Shown here in pieces: positions 9,966 to 23,005 of a stretch of DNA of 64,000 nt; within the stretch, counting starts at the first letter, position 1; each line of letters opens with the position of its first letter. The position numbers and the translations under genes are program-made. This DNA comes from Glandiceps talaboti. Lineage: Eukaryota; Hemichordata; Enteropneusta; Spengelidae. Under the pieces are notes generated by a model. That model was not told where the DNA came from, searched no databases, and was given only the letters and a program-made list of their open reading frames with translations. The stretch covers positions 10,208,742 to 10,272,741 of the forward strand of contig NC_135565.1 in assembly GCF_964340395.1 (NCBI RefSeq). The letters run 5' to 3'.

Positions 9966-10280
9966 TACCAGCAAAAATAATGGGTTGAATTCAAGAATAG
10001 CATGTCATAACACGGTTAGGAAGCTATTGAGCAAGCTTGTCTAGGAATAGTTATAACACATATACATGTAGAATTAGAACTTTGTCATAAACTACTCACT
10101 AACTATCATCATTTGTCATGTATACGATGTATATATTTCAAGACGTCAATTATCAATATTAATAATTACCATGTACCTACTTAAATTAATATAATATAAT
10201 TTTCATATTATGATTTATATATTAAAAGGTATTGCAATATATTTTTACTTAATTTTGTCTGCAAAAATCATTTCTAGACT
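9966..10280. other. No recognised feature
   Basis: AT-rich sequence before the next array. Nothing supported. Confidence 0.5.
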
Positions 10281-10282
10281 AC

Positions 10283-11662
10283 CTCTGTTGGTACTGTGTA
10301 TTACTACATACACGTACACAGACACACCTCTGTTGGTACTGTGTATTACTACATACATATACAGACACACCTCTGTTGGTACTGTGTATTACTACATACA
10401 CGTACACAGACACACCTCTGTTGGTACTGTGTATTACTACATACATGTACATATACAGACACACCTCTGTTGGTACTGTGTATTACTACATACATGTACA
10501 TGTACAGACACACCTCTGTTGGTACTGTGTATTACTACATACACGTACACAGACACACCTCTGTTGGTACTGTGTATTACTACATACACGTACACAGACA
10601 CATCTCTGTTGGTACTGTGTATTACTACATACATGTACAGACACACCTCTGTTGGTACTGTGTATTACTACATACATGTACATATACAGACACACCTCTG
10701 TTGGTACTGTGTATTACTACATACATGTACATATACAGACACACCTCTGTTGGTACTGTGTATTACTACATACATATACAGACACACCTCTGTTGGTACT
10801 GTGTATTACTACATACACGTACACAGACACACCTCTGTTGGTACTGTGTATTACTACATACATGTACATGTACAGACACACCTCTGTTGGTACTGTGTAT
10901 TACTACATACATGTACATGTACAGACACATCTCTGTTGGTACTGTGTATTACTACATACATATACATATACAGACACACCTCTGTTGGTACTGTGTATTA
11001 CTACATACATGTACAAACACGCCTCTGTTGGTACTGTGTATTACTACATACATGTACAAACACGCCTCTGTTGGTACTGTGTATTACTACATACACGTAC
11101 ACAGACACACCTCTGTTGGTACTGTGTATTACTACATACATGTACAAACACGCCTCTGTTGGTACTGTGTATTACTACATACACGTACACAGACACACCT
11201 CTGTTGGTACTGTGTATTACTACATACACGTACACAGACACACCTCTGTTGGTACTGTGTATTACTACATACATGTACATATACAGACACATCTCTGTTG
11301 GTACTGTGTATTACTACATACATGTACAAACACGCCTCTGTTGGTACTGTGTATTACTACATACATGTACATATACAGACACACCTCTGTTGGTACTGTG
11401 TATTACTACATACATGTACATATACAGACACACCTCTGTTGGTACTGTGTATTACTACATACATGTACAAACACGCCTCTGTTGGTACTGTGTATTACTA
11501 CATACACGTACACAGACACACCTCTGTTGGTACTGTGTATTACTACATACATGTACATGTACAGACACACCTCTGTTGGTACTGTGTATTACTACATACA
11601 TGTACACAGACACACCTCTGTTGGTACTGTGTATTATTACTACATACGTATACACAGACACA
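10283..11662. repeat. 41-51-bp minisatellite open in three frames
   Basis: About 31 units, each a constant CTCTGTTGGTACTGTGTATT-ACTACATAC part plus a variable ATGTACATATAC-like spacer and ACAGACACAC. Unit length varies (43, 45, 49 and so on) with the number of GTACAT steps. Because no plus-strand unit contains TAA, TAG or TGA, all three plus frames stay open for 1.3-1.5 kb. I do not regard these as genes. Confidence 0.95.
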
Positions 11663-11664
11663 TC

Positions 11665-12445
11665 ACTTTTATGAATCAAAGTACAAAATGTATTGATGTG
11701 AAATAAATCTGTCTTTATTATCTATGGTTATTCAGCATTTATCAGAGAAAGTGATTTCTGTCTTAATCTTATTTATTTTGGCATTAACGTTATTTCTGCT
11801 ACTTTAAGATACAATGAGCTTAGAGCCAATACATATGTACATATAGATTACATTATGGGGTGATCGCACAATGTCACACAGGCGCAATAAACGAACTTCA
11901 TTCATTTACAGGAAGGGGGTCTGGCATCAATGCGATGGCTGAACTTCATTTTCACACTTCTAACCATTTAAGAAAACTTTCACGCCTTCAATGAGATGTT
12001 GTTAAGTTGATTAAAATTTACTTCTAATGTGATATACAGTGCTGGGTTTCCGGTAGTATTTTAATGCGTTTACCAGCATGTTTTTACATTACATCGATCG
12101 TAGTGCTGTGACCGTCACAATTTTCATCATGGTATACATATACATAAATGTGTCAATGTTGTACTTGTGAATGTCATTTAGGGGTAGGGGGTGTGTCCTA
12201 AACCAACAAAGTTCATTTCTTAAGGTTGTGCGACATTGTGCAAGTATCCCTTATACTTATAGAATACAGTTACCATCAAAATATGGTACAAAAATTAAAA
12301 TGCCACATGTTACTTTATTTTCATAATTTACAGAAAACATCAAAATGCTGTATGAATATTTGCTATTTAATTTCATTGATTTAATGAAAATATGAGAATG
12401 ATTCTAAAAAATGTTTTAAATTTTATTTTCATTGATTTACATTAC
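11665..12445. other. No recognised feature
   Basis: Unique-looking AT-rich DNA without splice-flanked coding potential that I can see. Confidence 0.5.
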
Positions 12446-12447
12446 AT

Positions 12448-12625
12448 GAATTGAATTGAATTGAATTGAAATTTATTTCACCAGAACTTATACAGATTAT
12501 ACAGATATTGAATGAATATATAGAAATGAAAGAGAGAAAAAAAATATGGACAAAATAAAATTCTGTTGAGGACCAAGGACAGTAGTTATTTCTGAACTAA
12601 TCGAGGTCCAAGGCTCTGACTGACA
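12448..12625 (-). mobile_element. LINE 3' end, minus strand
   Basis: Read on the minus strand the segment ends GGTGAAATAAATTTC followed by (AATTC)n. A short tandem tail after an AATAAATTTC-like end is typical of the 3' termini of CR1/L2-like non-LTR elements. No reverse-transcriptase coding remains here. Confidence 0.5.
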
Positions 12626-12761
12626 TGTTTAGTATAATGTATTGCTGGTTACACTGTTATAAAAAATAAATATATACATAACAAATGACAACATGACAAC
12701 ATTCAAAATAGGTTATGCATTATTATGATTGAAAAAACACATATACATACATAACACCTAT

Positions 12762-13135
12762 AGGCAAGTCTTTGGTACATGTAACACCAAGACAAGTCTG
12801 TGGTAACACCAAGACAAATCTGTGGTAACACCAAAACAAGTCAGTGGTAACACCAAGACAAATCTGTGGTAACACCAAGACAAGTCAGTGGTAACACCAA
12901 GACAAATCTGTGGTATCACAAAGACAAGTCTGTGGTATCACCAAGACAAGTCTGTGGTATCACCAAGACAAGTCTGTGGTATCACCAAGACAAGTCTGTG
13001 GTATCACCAAGACAAGTCTGTGGTATCACCAAGACAAGTCAGTGGTATCACCAAGACAAGTCTGTGGTATCACCAAGACAAGTCTGTGGTATCACCAAGA
13101 CAAATCTGTGGTATCACCAAGACAAGTCTGTTGGT
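12762..13135. repeat. 22-bp minisatellite
   Basis: About sixteen units of GGTATCACCAAGACAAGTCT plus GT. The first third has GGTAACACC and CAAATCTG variants. The unit lacks stops on the plus strand, giving three overlapping ~90-codon frames with no biological support. Confidence 0.95.
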
Positions 13136-13349
13136 TAAATCACCATAACCTTATTACAAAACAGTGTCAATCCCTTGGTACGTATTAGTCTCTCATTCTA
13201 GTAAGCAGAATACCCTACTTTAATACACCAGGTACTACATGTATTGCACATAAATCATGTCTACTCTCCATGGACACTGCCCTACTCACATCTTAAAGTA
13301 CTTTTATACTTGTGACTAACGCAAACACTGTCAGCTTGAATAGTTGCCA

Positions 13350-14368
13350 ATAAAATGTAAATGGCAGATATAAGTAATCAGTTCTAATCCAATTCAAGGT
13401 TAGAGTTGTTGCAGTAAAGTGCAATCATGCCCTTACCTAAATACATGTCAATTTTAGATAACACTACTCCACTAACAATATACCACTACTACTACTACTA
13501 AACGAATTTCTAACCATCACTACAACCGCTATCTTAACTATATATTCCATGACTACAGTCTGATAAAGTAAAGTGTAATCACGGCCTTTAATACCTAAAT
13601 ACATGTCAATTTTGATACATATGTAGATAACAGTATAGTCTGTAAGGTATGCTGTGACAGGGCGCCCTCACACATCGGCCAACCCCTCCTGTCCATGAGA
13701 GGAGGCCGCTGAGGACGGAACGTCACAACGTATCTTACAGTCTAATAACACTAACAGCACTATTCGAGAAATACTACACTAATATACCACAATCACTACT
13801 ATGAGTACTAAACGAATCTCTAACCATCATTGCACTACAACCTGTATTAAAGTATATCACTACAGCCTCTAACCATCGCTACAACTTCAACCTACAGCTG
13901 CTATCTTAGTAACTACATTCCATGACTACAGTCTGATAAAGTAAAGTGTAATCATGGCCTTACCTAAATACATGTCAATTATAGATAACAGCGCTACTTC
14001 ATTACTAATGCACAGTCACTTGTAAGCTAATATTCTATTCAAGGAAGGTCATAATACAAAATAATGGCGTTAGTAGGTATTTACGAATATTAAAAAAATA
14101 CCATCATCGGCGTTTGCACGGAAAAAAAGGAGAAGATATGCGACCGAGGCCAGATCAGCCCCGGGGCTATGGCATGTCGATTTCAACCATTCATTTTTAA
14201 TTCGTAAATATCATGAACACATCACCACAGTTGTTAATAGTGGAGTAGCGTTATCTAAAATTGACATGTACATGTATTTAGGTGAGGCCATGATTGCACT
14301 TTACTACAACAACTCTAACCTTGAATTGGATTAGAACTGATTACTTATATCTGCCAGTTACATTTTAT
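13350..14368. mobile_element. ~1-kb foldback structure with ~135-bp arms
   Basis: Arm 13350-13480 is repeated in reverse complement at 14231-14368 at about 90% identity; both include GGCAGATATAAGTAATCAGT and CCAATTCAAGGTTAGAGTTG. The loop holds two further partial direct copies of the arm (about 13560-13630 and 13925-13995), a small MITE (13636-13744), and a GC-richer stretch near 14110-14170. It could be a TIR transposon derivative or an inverted duplication. Confidence 0.75.
13636..13744. mobile_element. 109-bp palindromic MITE (GGGCGCCCTCACACATCGG family)
   Basis: The ends TAGTCTGTAAGGTATGCTGT and, in reverse complement, TAGACTGTAAGATACGTTGT are inverted repeats about 36 bp long. The core carries GGGCGCCCTCACACATCGGC. 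A second copy is at 53948-54034. Confidence 0.75.
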
Positions 14369-14639
14369 ACATACAAATAAAGCGATCCGACAATAATTAC
14401 ATTTGTACCCATGTGTATTCAACTTCTCAGGAAAACAGAACAGCTGTAAATATGCAGCTATTAAAACCTGAAATTCCCTACCCATTGAAATAACAACAAC
14501 ACACAATTGGAAGCAATTTAAGGTACACTTAAGCAGTATCTTTAGAAAGAATGGCCTCTCCATCTTCCTGTCTCCTTTACATTCATGAATTTGTATAGCT
14601 AATTTGATTTCATTATACACTAAACATTGACTAGATACA

Positions 14640-15500
14640 CACATTATATAGTGCATATTATTATAGACAGGATATGCACGTTAATTATATACAATGTATC
14701 TAATACTATAGACTAATAGATGAGATATGTACGTTCTACAGTATATTATAGACAGTAATTGATATGTATGTTATACAGTGTATACTATAGACAGTACTAG
14801 ATGAGATATGTACATTATAGTGTCTATTATAGACTAATAGATTAAATATACATGTTATACAATGTATACAAATGTATTATAGATCAATATAAACCATCAA
14901 CAACTATATACTAATAGACAAGATATATGTTATATAGTGTATATTATAGACACAGTAACAAGAGAGATACGTTATATAGTGTATTTTATAGACACAGTAA
15001 CAAGAGAGATACGTTATATAGTGTATATTATAGACACAGTAACAAGAGAGATACGTTATATAGTGTATATTATAGACAGTAATACAATATACATGTAGAC
15101 AAGATATACATGTTACAGTGTATTTATAGACACAGTAATAAGAGATATACGTTATATAGTGTATATTATAGACAGTAATACATGTAGACAAGATATACAT
15201 GTTTAATATATAGTGTATATTATTATAGACACAGTAATAAGAGATATACGTTATATAGTGTATATTATAGACAGTAATACATGTAGACAAGATATACATG
15301 TTTAATATATAGTGTATATTATTATAGACACAGTAACACGAGATATACATGTTATACAGTATATTATAGACACAGTAATGGACGAGATATATATGTTATA
15401 CAGTATATTATAGATAGTAATAGACAAGATATATACATGTTATACAGTATATTATAGACACAGTAAAAGACGAGATATATATGTTATAAAATATATTAGG
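14640..15500. repeat. Degenerate ~50-bp tandem array
   Basis: Repeats of TATAGTGTATATTATAGACA plus GTAA and AGAGATATACGTTAT, with shared CATGTAGACAAGATATACAT variants. Units vary in length. It opens a spurious 148-codon minus frame. Confidence 0.85.
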
Positions 15501-15959
15501 TATTATAAAGTTATAACAACTGTGACTTGTGTCTACTGCTAGTACTAGGGTATCACTACAGGCAATCATAAAATGCCATTCAAACATAAAAGAATGTCCA
15601 CATAATGGTGAAGCATTTTGCATAAGGTCCATTACAGAATTACCTTGATATAAATAATTGAATTACACATTGCAACGGATGGCATCAAGTATTATATTCA
15701 TCATGATGCTATCATAATATTACCGTTATAGTACTCCATATTAATGGTCAGGACAGTGTTACCATGACAACTGATGGGGTTTAATGAGTCATTGCTACAG
15801 AAGGTATCTACATAAAGGCAATTTACTGTCAGGCATAACATGGTAAACACTGTTAGATATGATATTCCACACTGGCTATCAATGACTATCTCAATTTACA
15901 AGACCTACAAAATTGTTTTCCACAATAAATATATCAAATCTGATTTCATATCAGTCACA

Positions 15960-16715
15960 TAAAATTGACATTATACACATTAGATTTATCTACAACAAAT
16001 TTAGATTTAAAATTTGACTTATTTACAGAAAATTTAGATTTAAAATTTGACTTATCTACAAAAAATTTAGACATCTACAGAAAATTTAAAATTTAGTCAT
16101 ATCCACAGAAAATTTTGATATCGAGTACAGAAACTTTAGATTAAAATTTGACTTATTTATGTAGAAAATTAAGATTAAAATTTTGACTTATCTATCTAAA
16201 ATTTGGTTTAGGAGTAGTTTTATCTACATGGATGATTTAGATTTTAATCTTGACTTTGTCAATAGAAAGTTAGCTAACTTATTTCTACAAATCTACAGAA
16301 AATTTAGATTAAAATTACATATCTGGAGATAATTTTGACTTAAATTTGAATTGTATAACTGGAAAATTTGGGCTAAAAATTTGAATTGCATGTCTGGAAG
16401 AAATTGGGGCTAAAATTTAAATTGCAAATCTGAAGACATTTGGACTAAAATATTTGAATTGAATATCTGGAGAAAATTAGGACTAAATTTTTGAACTGCA
16501 AATCTGGGGAAAATTTGGATTAAAATTTGACTTGCAAATCTGGGAAAAATTGGGATGAAATATTTGAATTGCATATTGAGGAAACTGGGACTAAAATTCG
16601 AATTGCATATCTGAAGAAAATTTGAATTGCATATATCTTTTTTGTATCTGAAGAAAATTTGGGCTATATATTTGAATTGCATGTCTGGAGAAAATACTGA
16701 TAACATACATGGCTT
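15960..16715. repeat. Degenerate ~35-38-bp tandem array
   Basis: Diverged units around GAAAATTTAGATTAAAATTT-GACTTAT, shifting to CTGGAGAAAATTTGGG-CTAAAATTTGAATTGCAT in the right half. Old and heavily mutated. Confidence 0.8.
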
Positions 16716-17870
16716 ACAATCTATGATTAAAAACCTGACATAATATCATGTCCAGAAAATTGGATATGACTTAAGTGAAGGAATATTTGAATTAAGAAGT
16801 TGACATTTGGCAATAGCTATGAGTGTATTAAATTACAATATATGGTGATAGCTAATATCACTGTGTATGTATTTATTCAGCGTCTTTCTTTACAGGCAGT
16901 CAACCAAATATCTGTAATATGTACCAGTACTGGTAATACAGCTTTACTTTAGTGATTCATGCAATTCAAATATTAAGTGCCTGCTCAAAGCACTGCTTTT
17001 GCTATTATGGTTTACTGTTCAATACAACTCACAGGAAATCTGATAAAATTGATGCTGTTCCTAAAATTCTAATGTCTAAATTCTAGTACTTCCAATAATA
17101 CCGTACACATGCAGGTATAGTTTTGGTGGCGGTATTGTGAGACTACCGGTAGTAGTGATTTGTGGCAGTAGAGAAATCTGGTAAAATTGATGCTGTTTCT
17201 AAACTCTAGTACTTCTAATATCGGTAGTTTTGGTGGGGGTATGGGGGGGGGGGGGGGGGGGGAGGGGGTATGGGGGACTAATCCAGTAGTAATTTGTGGA
17301 AGATTGAGGTGGTTGCCTAGTAACCTCACTATGTGTGTTGCTAAGGGGAAGGGGAGGGGAATTGCCTCCAATAATATGTATGGTGGATATGAACAACACC
17401 CAAATACTATATACAAACACATGCACATTTTGACTGTGTGTGTAGAGTGGACTAGGGTATTTGGGGACAACCCAAAAAGTATTTGTGTAGGTGGAAGTAT
17501 TAGTAACCCTATTATTTAGACAATGAAACAAAATGTATTACTCTGTTTAACTCTGATCAAAGACACATACTTATGGCACTGACAAGTTTCATAAAATCTG
17601 CATTTATCAAAAGGAAAGACATTCTACAGAATTAAAAGATATACAATTACATTTATTTAACTTTAAATCTACACTTTCTTAAAACCTTATTTTGTTATTT
17701 TTGTTAACTATACTATTACTCAAGTTGATATATTTACTAGTTTGTTTTAGCACCAAACACTTATTGCAGAAAATCCAATGAAGAAATGTAGTTTTCTTAA
17801 TAGATGCAATAAAAATTCTGTTCTCTTCTATTAGATCTACGTTGCATCAGTGTTGTGGACATCTGGTCTG
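16716..17870. other. Unassigned, with poly-G and a short duplication
   Basis: A 40-60-bp direct duplication (AAAATTGATGCTGTT core, about 17043 and 17183) is followed by a long poly-G run at 17245-17262 with G-rich flanks. No gene is supported. Confidence 0.5.
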
Positions 17871-17875
17871 AGGAC

Positions 17876-18266
17876 TAAGGCCAAACAAAAAAAAATTGTG
17901 TGGTTCTGATTACACTCAATTTTAGAATAGGTGGTGTAGGTAGATGTTTTATCTTATTATATATATATTTTTTTCATGTCTGAGTGTCTAGTTCAGGTTT
18001 TCCATTATTTTCAAAATGGTCTCTGTGTTATTTATTTCTTCCTACCAGATGTACAGCCATTACAGATTGGAAGAGGTTTTATATTGTCTTTTTAAACTGA
18101 TTTCCGCATCCACTCTTTCTCGTGAGACTTAACACAATTTTTGCGATTTTATAATTATTTTCTCGAATACATCAAAAAAAAGTTTAGGGTCGACAGTGAA
18201 AAACTAGGTGGGGGTTGGGGGGGGGGGGGGGTAACTGGAACCAAACAATTTTTTTTTATAGGCTTA
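17876..18266. mobile_element. ~390-bp AT-rich MITE, copy 1
   Basis: The left end TAAGGCCAAACA...TTGTGTGGTTCTGATTAC and the right end, reverse-complemented TAAGCCTAT...TTGTTTGGTTCCAGTTAC, form ~34-bp inverted repeats. The conserved interior has GTACAGCCATTACAGATTGG and GATTTTAT...TCTCGAATAC. Four relatives occur in this window (18567, 30078, 60771, 62280). A poly-G run at 18218-18230 sits near the right end. Confidence 0.85.
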
Positions 18267-18566
18267 ACTAAAAGAATTTATTTTAAAATCCTACATCGGA
18301 TTATTGATCTGGCCTCTAAGCTCCTTGATTTACCATGAATAGTAATCAATCTGAAAACGTAATAGATATGGCGGAATTATGTGATCTCTTTAACTACAAT
18401 GTGATATAAATGACAAGAATTTCATTATCACTACATTATTCAAATGAATGACCTTTTGATATTTCCGTTGCTTGTATTACAAATCTACTTTCACATTTCC
18501 TAAGAGGTTAAGTAACTCACATAATATATTGAAATAAATGATATTTTAAAATGTCATTATCATTGG

Positions 18567-18943
18567 AAGGTCTAACAAAAATAATTGTGTGGTTCTGATT
18601 ATGCTCAATTTTAGAATAGGTGGGGTAGGTAGATTTTTTATTTTATTTTTTTAATATACTTTTTTTCATATGTGAGTGTAGTTATGTTTTCTGTTATTTT
18701 CCATATGGTCTCTATGTTATTGGTTTCTTCTCATCAGATGTACGGCCATTACAGATTGGAAGAACAGTTTTATATTATCTTTTTAAGTTGATGTCAGTTT
18801 CCACATCCACTATTTCTTGCAAGACTTCACAATTTCGCGATTTTATTAATTTTTTCTTGAATATGGAAAAAAAAAGTTCAGGGTTGGCAGTGACAACTAG
18901 GTGGGGTAAAGTAAATGGAACAAGCAATTTTTTTTAGGCCTAA
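18567..18943. mobile_element. ~390-bp AT-rich MITE, copy 2
   Basis: Same family and orientation as 17876-18266, 377 bp. The right end is CAATTTTTTTTAGGCCTAA and the left is AAGGTCTAACAAAAATAATTG. The interior core TACGGCCATTACAGATTGGA is present. Confidence 0.85.
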
Positions 18944-19752
18944 TAGACAAGCATTGTCAGAAGAGAATGTTATATCATTAGTTGAGGTAAATATATTACA
19001 TTTTAATACACAGTATTTAATTCATGTTTTGTCAACTTAGAATGATAGTGACAGATGAATTTCTCACTGTGAAAAATATTTAGCACATTTAAAAGTTTGT
19101 CACATAATTCATTTTCATTATGCAGCAGCATCAAAAAAATCTAAGTGACACAAGGTGAATTTATAATGATTTTTACTTGTGTGAAAAAAATACTTGGCAA
19201 AGCATAAAATCTCAGTTTAAGTCTAAGAGTATGTTAGGCCAAAAAAAACCACAATTGTTTCTGGTTAGGACAGTTTGTCTAAAATGGTGCGATGACGCAC
19301 ATTTTTTTTTAATTCTCAACAAATTTACTGTTCTTTTCATAGTACTTTTAGAACAAGTGTATATATGGGGCAGATGTCATTTGCTTGTTCATGATTGGCT
19401 CTGCAGTTGTCTTCACTGAAGTACATGTAGGGAGGGTTATTTTTTGTGTTTCCCCATGGATCTGCAGACTGCATGGGCTGGACAAACATACATGAAAAAA
19501 GATTGATGCGAGGGTATTGAAGTGATGCACAAGCTGACCAGAAACAATTCTTTTCTCTTTTTTTTTTGGCCTCATTAATGTCAATGTTTATCCCTGAATC
19601 CCTAAAGGCATTGCAATTTGTCTTCTGTTATAATAAGCACAGTTGATGGTACATGTAAAATATGAATTTTCGTGACATCTTTAGTCTTCTTTCTACAGCA
19701 GGTGGGGGTGGGGGTGGGGGGTATTTGTAAATTTGTATACAAAAACTAACAA
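18944..19752. other. No recognised feature
   Basis: AT-rich; a G-rich GGTGGGGGTGGGGGTGGGGG run lies at about 19701-19720. No gene seen. Confidence 0.5.
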
Positions 19753-20175
19753 GTTGAAAAAGACAGGATTTATAATCGCTTCAATTATATCATCGACTTA
19801 TCTCTGTACATTGCTTGAATGCAAGTTTCACCAATAGCCAGTTATCGTGTATTTCATTTGAAAGGAAGTAGAACCTCATAATATGCAACAGAACAAGTTG
19901 AAGAAAACAATTTTATAATCGCTTCAATTATATCATCGACTTATCTCTGTATATCGCTTGAATACAGGGTTTGAGTTTCACCAATAGCAAGTTATTGTGT
20001 ATTTAAAGTAAGTAGAAATTCATAATATGCAACAGAACAAGTTGAAGAAAACAATTTTATAATCGCTTCAATTAATCGACTTATCTCTGTACATCGCTTG
20101 AATACAAGCTTGAGTTTCACCAATAGCAAGTTATTGTGTATTTAAAGTAAGTAGAAATTCATAATATGCAACAAA
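19753..20175. repeat. 144-bp tandem triplication
   Basis: Copies start at 19753, 19897 and 20041, with shared TATAATCGCTTCAATTA, CATCGACTTATCTCTGTA and AAGTTATTGTGTATTT. Copies 2 and 3 are closer to each other than to copy 1. Confidence 0.85.
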
Positions 20176-21479
20176 ACTTCACCCACTAAATGTACATGTA
20201 CATAATCCATCAAGCATATGTCCTTTTAAAGTAAGCAATTTGAGAGCTATAAAATGAAATGTCAAAACGCCATCATTAACTATTATATTATTACAATGTT
20301 GACCTTCAGTTTTTTTGTGATTACACAGTCTGTAGGTAGTATTGTATTTATACAGATAACAATTCCTTGAAGATATAATGATGACAAGAATGGCACTTAT
20401 TATTCATCACTTATTACATGTACACGACGTCAATCGTGACAAAAGAAAAGTCTTTAATTGACAAGGATACAGGAAAATGTAAATGTACCATCTTTCAAGT
20501 AAAACTATTAGTGCTATTTCGTATCTTTAGAAGTGCATCAATTCAAAATTCTGTCATTAACGCTGCCATAGCTGTAACTGCGTACTGGTGTATTATTTTA
20601 TTGATTAGACAACCAACAATATATTCACTGAAAATTGTTAAAATACCAATAATTAGACATTTGTACATGTCAATAAGAGAACTATTTTATCTATAAGTAG
20701 TATAGTAATAAGTTAAAATCGTGATTCACTGGGGGCATTATTTTGGAGTGCGGACCAAACTCAAATATTAAACTGATTGAATATATTGCACCATATTATG
20801 TGTACCGCTTCACAAATATGCTTGCCCACAGGTGATTCAATAAATTTCAAGAGCAATATTAGTAACTCATTACATTGTATATCTAAGAAAACAGTTTTAA
20901 AAACAAATTCCAGTTACAGCAAGTACAGCTTTAATATATGTTACCTTACTGTGTGGATTGTTGTTCAAGTTATCAGTTATGTCACAAAACATGAAAACTA
21001 ATGCATCTGATCTAGGTAGTAGGTAACCCACTTGTCGTTTGCTTCACTTTGAATTTCAGTTCAGTTCAGTATTTTTACTCTACATCAAGCCCTTGAAAAA
21101 GGCTATCCTGATACAACTTTAAATAAATGCTGATTTTTCAGTAAATCTTGGACTATATCTCTCAACACCACACCAAGTCTGTGGCCAAGCCAACACATAC
21201 GATTTATCTATACTCATATAAACATATCTCTGAAGTCATTACATCAATAAATGTCAAAAAATGTCAAAGTTTTTCAGTCAAGTCATATCCACATAATACA
21301 TGTACTAGGGAAAGATCTACTCTGTTTATATAGTAGATAATATGACACACTACAATGAGTCTATAAGTAAACAAATAGATAAACTTGTTTGTTATTGAGG
21401 CAATTCAAAACAGAAAAGATTTTGTTAAAACTAATATAGAATAGTTTAGCCGTTAGATTTTTACATACATTTTTATTTT
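20176..21479. other. No recognised gene
   Basis: AT-rich. Near 21085-21145 is CTTGAAAAAGGCTATCCTGA followed by AAATAAATGCTG, which faintly resembles a retroelement terminus. Open frames here (for example 20418-20696) show no family motif. Confidence 0.4.
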
Positions 21480-21640
21480 CGTTTTCTCAATCTTCTTTTA
21501 CCTCACTTTGGTTTATTTTGTTATGTTTGTTCCTGTATATGTTTTTACTCATCTTTTTTAGTAGTTTATGTTTTTCAATTTTTTTGTTAGTGCTGCTCCT
21601 AACAATCTTGAACATCGAGCCCGATACAAAAAGGATGCAA

Positions 21641-21675
<35 letters not shown>

Positions 21676-21677
21676 AT
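21480..21677 (+). mobile_element. LINE 3' UTR and (AAAT)n tail
   Basis: A T-rich 3' UTR-like stretch ends GAGCCCGATACAAAAAGGATGCAATAAATAAATA and continues as (AAAT)n to 21677. The arrangement is that of a truncated non-LTR element on the plus strand; no coding sequence remains. Confidence 0.5.
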
Positions 21678-22698
21678 ACTATAGTATTTGTGCTGTAAAC
21701 ATGTGGTATAATATATATTTTACAACTGCCGACATCAGACCATAGAGGAAGAGGAGGGGTGGGGTGGGGCCTGTTACAAACAGCTCAAAAGTAAACAACT
21801 GAATTGGATTAAGAACAATTGGTACAACATGTTGATAGTACAGAGATTTGTAATACCTCTTTACATAATAGTTCACATTCACAAACAAATTAGAAGTTCC
21901 CCTGGCATTTCATGCACATATAAAGAGACCATCAAACTGTTCTTATCAAACCATGATATTCATGTTGTGCCAAGTGTTATTAATCCAATTCTGTTGTTTA
22001 CTTTCCTTGTTTGTAACAGGTTCGTTCGTCCACGGTCTCATGTCAGCAGTTGTATTTGACATAAAATAATGTAAAAATCACAAACATGCAAATCTATGAG
22101 CCTTAGGTGTTTTGACATAGAATATTTTGTCAATAAAAACACAAACATGAAAATAAAGCCTTGCTGTTTTGAAGTAGGTAATCTAATATTCAACTTTTTC
22201 AACTCAGGAAATACACTACCCATCTTAGTGGCTGGTAATGTCAACATACAGCAAATATTCCAACCCTAGTGACCAGTTATGTCAACATACTGCAAATATT
22301 TAAGATAATGACTACATACATAATCATGTGATGAATACATATAACATCTAACCTGCAAAATTGAAAGTTACATAATGTCTTTTACATAATTGTAAATTAT
22401 ACATATCTGGTCAGTACTGCATATTTAAATATATAATGGTACATAAAAACATAAAAGTATATAAAAAATTTTCATAATTTTAAATACTAAACAATGATTT
22501 TTTTAAATAACAGGTTCTTTTACAATTTCTGTTTATACATATTATCAATTTGTCACCAAAATTCACACACAATCTCAAAGCAGGAACAATTTAAAACCTA
22601 TTAATGAGAAATTGTGTCTGATTTTTGGCCAAAGCTTTTAGTAAACAGACACTACCATTAGCAAAATGTAAGGCATGGTAGATGGGACAGTGCAAAAT
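21678..22698. other. No recognised feature
   Basis: AT-rich, with a short direct repeat TGTCAACATAC (near 22240 and 22279). No gene seen. Confidence 0.5.
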
Positions 22699-22992
22699 GG
22701 TCACATGACTGGATTCTCTAGGCTAGTATATCAAGTCAGAGAGGCAAGTGTCTGGACCAGTGTGCCGTGCCCTCTTAATGATAGCCAAATTTTATTGTTG
22801 TGAGTCAAAATGATGAAAACTGGCATTTCTTGCGAGTCACTACATAGTAAAAGATAGGGGAAAACCAAATTTTGGTGCATCACTAGAAATTGTGTGCGTC
22901 AGTGGTGTGTCAAATTGGCTTAGAAGGCACACTGGTCACATAACTGGATTCTCTAGGCTAGTATGTCAAGTCAGAGAGGCAAGTGTCTGGAC
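22699..22992. mobile_element. 181-bp MITE between 59-bp direct repeats
   Basis: The element 22756-22936 has ends ACCAGTGTGCC and its inverse, and an interior with GAGTCAAAATGATGAAAACT and GGTGCATCACTAGAAATTGT. It is bounded by 22699-22757 and 22934-22992, two 59-bp direct repeats differing at two positions (CATGACT/CATAACT, TATATC/TATGTC). Relatives, whole or partial, are at 24283, 41055, 50308 and 56661. Confidence 0.8.
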
Positions 22993-23005
22993 TACTAAGT
23001 CCTTT

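Noticed and set aside
10210-11706. 498-codon plus-strand open frame
   Set aside because: Three overlapping frames are open because the repeat unit lacks stops. The product is pure unit translation with no domain.
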